Source of the DNA: Burkholderia guangdongensis
GTDB taxonomy: Bacteria; Pseudomonadota; Gammaproteobacteria; Burkholderiales; Burkholderiaceae
Length of the DNA: 64,000 nucleotides
NCBI RefSeq assembly: GCF_013403875.1
Contig: NZ_JACBNX010000028.1
Span: forward strand, 44,456-108,455
Direction of reading: 5' to 3'
Positions 62,636 to 64,000 of the stretch are shown here, piece by piece; the stretch's first letter is position 1; every line of letters starts with the position of its first letter. A program made the position numbers and the translations under genes. The notes below the pieces were generated by a model, which saw nothing but the letters and a program-made list of their open reading frames with translations, did no database searches and was not told where the DNA came from.

Positions 62636-63079
62636 ATGACACATCCTTCCTCCCCACTCTTCGCCGAGCACGTCCGCGCCAGTTTCACGCGCCAGAATGC
62701 GATGGCGCTGATCCAGGCAACCTTACCCGTGATCGGGCACGGCCACACCGAAATTCACCTGCCTGTCTGGAGTGGCGTCGAACAACAGCACGGTTTTGTA
62801 CATGGCGGCGTGGTGGGCATGATCGCAGATTCTGCAGGCGGCTACGCAGCGATGACCACGGCGCCGGCCGACTCCTCCGTATTGACCGTCGAGTACATGA
62901 TGAATCTGGTCGCCCCGGCCGCTGGCGAAATGCTGATCGCCCGTGGCAAGGTCGTCCGTCCGGGCCGTACGCTGATCGTCACTCAGGCAGAGGTATTCGC
63001 GGTCAAGAATGGTCGTGAAACGCTTTGTGCGCTGATGCAGCAAACGATCATGGTGATGCATGACAAGCGGGAAAAGTAG
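62636..63079 (+). CDS. PaaI-family hot-dog thioesterase
   Basis: A 147-residue single hot-dog protein. QQHGFVHGGVVGMIADSAGGYAA is the PaaI/YbgC-like thioesterase motif, with the conserved His-Gly-Gly turn and Asp in the long helix. It should hydrolyse an acyl- or aryl-CoA to release CoA. The ribosome site before the ATG at 62636 is weak. It is convergent with the aldehyde dehydrogenase at the right edge; the 126-bp gap holds two GC-rich hairpins without T-runs. Confidence 0.88.
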   Translation: MTHPSSPLFAEHVRASFTRQNAMALIQATLPVIGHGHTEIHLPVWSGVEQQHGFVHGGVVGMIADSAGGYAAMTTAPADSSVLTVEYMMNLVAPAAGEMLIARGKVVRPGRTLIVTQAEVFAVKNGRETLCALMQQTIMVMHDKREK

Positions 63080-63205
63080 GACCCGGGTGACGGCAGCCGG
63101 CCCAACCTGACCACGCGAAACGCGCACCCAATCGCCGGCATCGACTGGGTGCCCGCCCGCATCGCGGGCACCAGTTGCCTCCTCTTATCGTCGGAAATTG
63201 CACGC

Positions 63206-64000
<795 letters not shown>

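Overview
The window is a very GC-rich, densely packed bacterial sequence. Codon use, gene style and family content fit a betaproteobacterium, most likely Burkholderia; this is an inference, since there is no rRNA or other taxonomic marker here. Both edges cut genes: an SDR at the left and an aldehyde dehydrogenase at the right.

The main content is a near-complete aerobic steroid degradation supercluster, spanning at least 2.7-58.4 kb with one foreign-looking interruption. Ring A/B opening (9,10-seco pathway) is encoded by kstD (47875-49635), kshA (23163-24239), kshB (46236-47330), hsaA (49646-50839), hsaB (47360-47878), hsaC (42016-42912) and hsaD (8064-8900). The released C5 acid is handled by hsaE-hsaG-hsaF (13102-15839). 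Ring C/D degradation is encoded by fadD3 (44593-46188), an ipdF-like SDR, four paired acyl-CoA dehydrogenases, an echA20-like hydratase/hydrolase, ipdC, ipdA-ipdB, a fadA6-like thiolase, a second thiolase, a MaoC hydratase and an MFE-2-type SDR. etfB-etfA (5464-7187) can take electrons from the dehydrogenases. DUF1302, DUF1329, an RND/MMPL protein and a YCF48-like propeller are built into the same operons and form a candidate envelope system for hydrophobic substrates.

Layout. 0-5 kb: accessory oxidoreductases, a 42-bp tandem repeat array, a Dabb/NIPSNAP pair and an AraC regulator. 4.9-8.9 kb (minus): hsaD, an SDR, etfBA and a gamma-carbonic-anhydrase-like gene. 9.1-15.8 kb (plus): an SDR, DUF1302-DUF1329 and hsaEGF. 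15.9-23.0 kb: cytochrome b561, a small orphan gene, a glutamine synthetase paralogue and a GntR-controlled sugar-acid operon (SDR, MFS, mannonate-dehydratase family), probably an insertion. 23.2-42.9 kb (minus): a roughly 20-kb run from hsaC down to kshA, much of it with 4-bp gene overlaps. 43.0-43.7 kb: a FitAB-type toxin-antitoxin pair. 43.8-52.1 kb (minus): a second run, LLM monooxygenase-hsaA-kstD-hsaB-kshB-fadD3-SDR. 52.4-58.4 kb: VOC, a LuxR-type regulator resembling TeiR/TesR, a divergent esterase with a RibB-RibX-type riboflavin gene, and an NTF2-like/VOC/hydroxysteroid-dehydrogenase-like operon. 58.5-61.2 kb: copper TonB receptor and DUF2946. 61.3-64 kb: unrelated genes.

The most interesting non-coding signal is a 20-bp dyad, CATCGTCC-N4-GGACGATG. 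It is perfect and centred between the LuxR regulator and its divergent neighbour. Weaker copies lie upstream of the hsaC, LLM-hsaA, VOC, NTF2-like and hsaD/SDR transcription units. I propose it as the operator of the local regulator. No TetR-type KstR repressor is visible.
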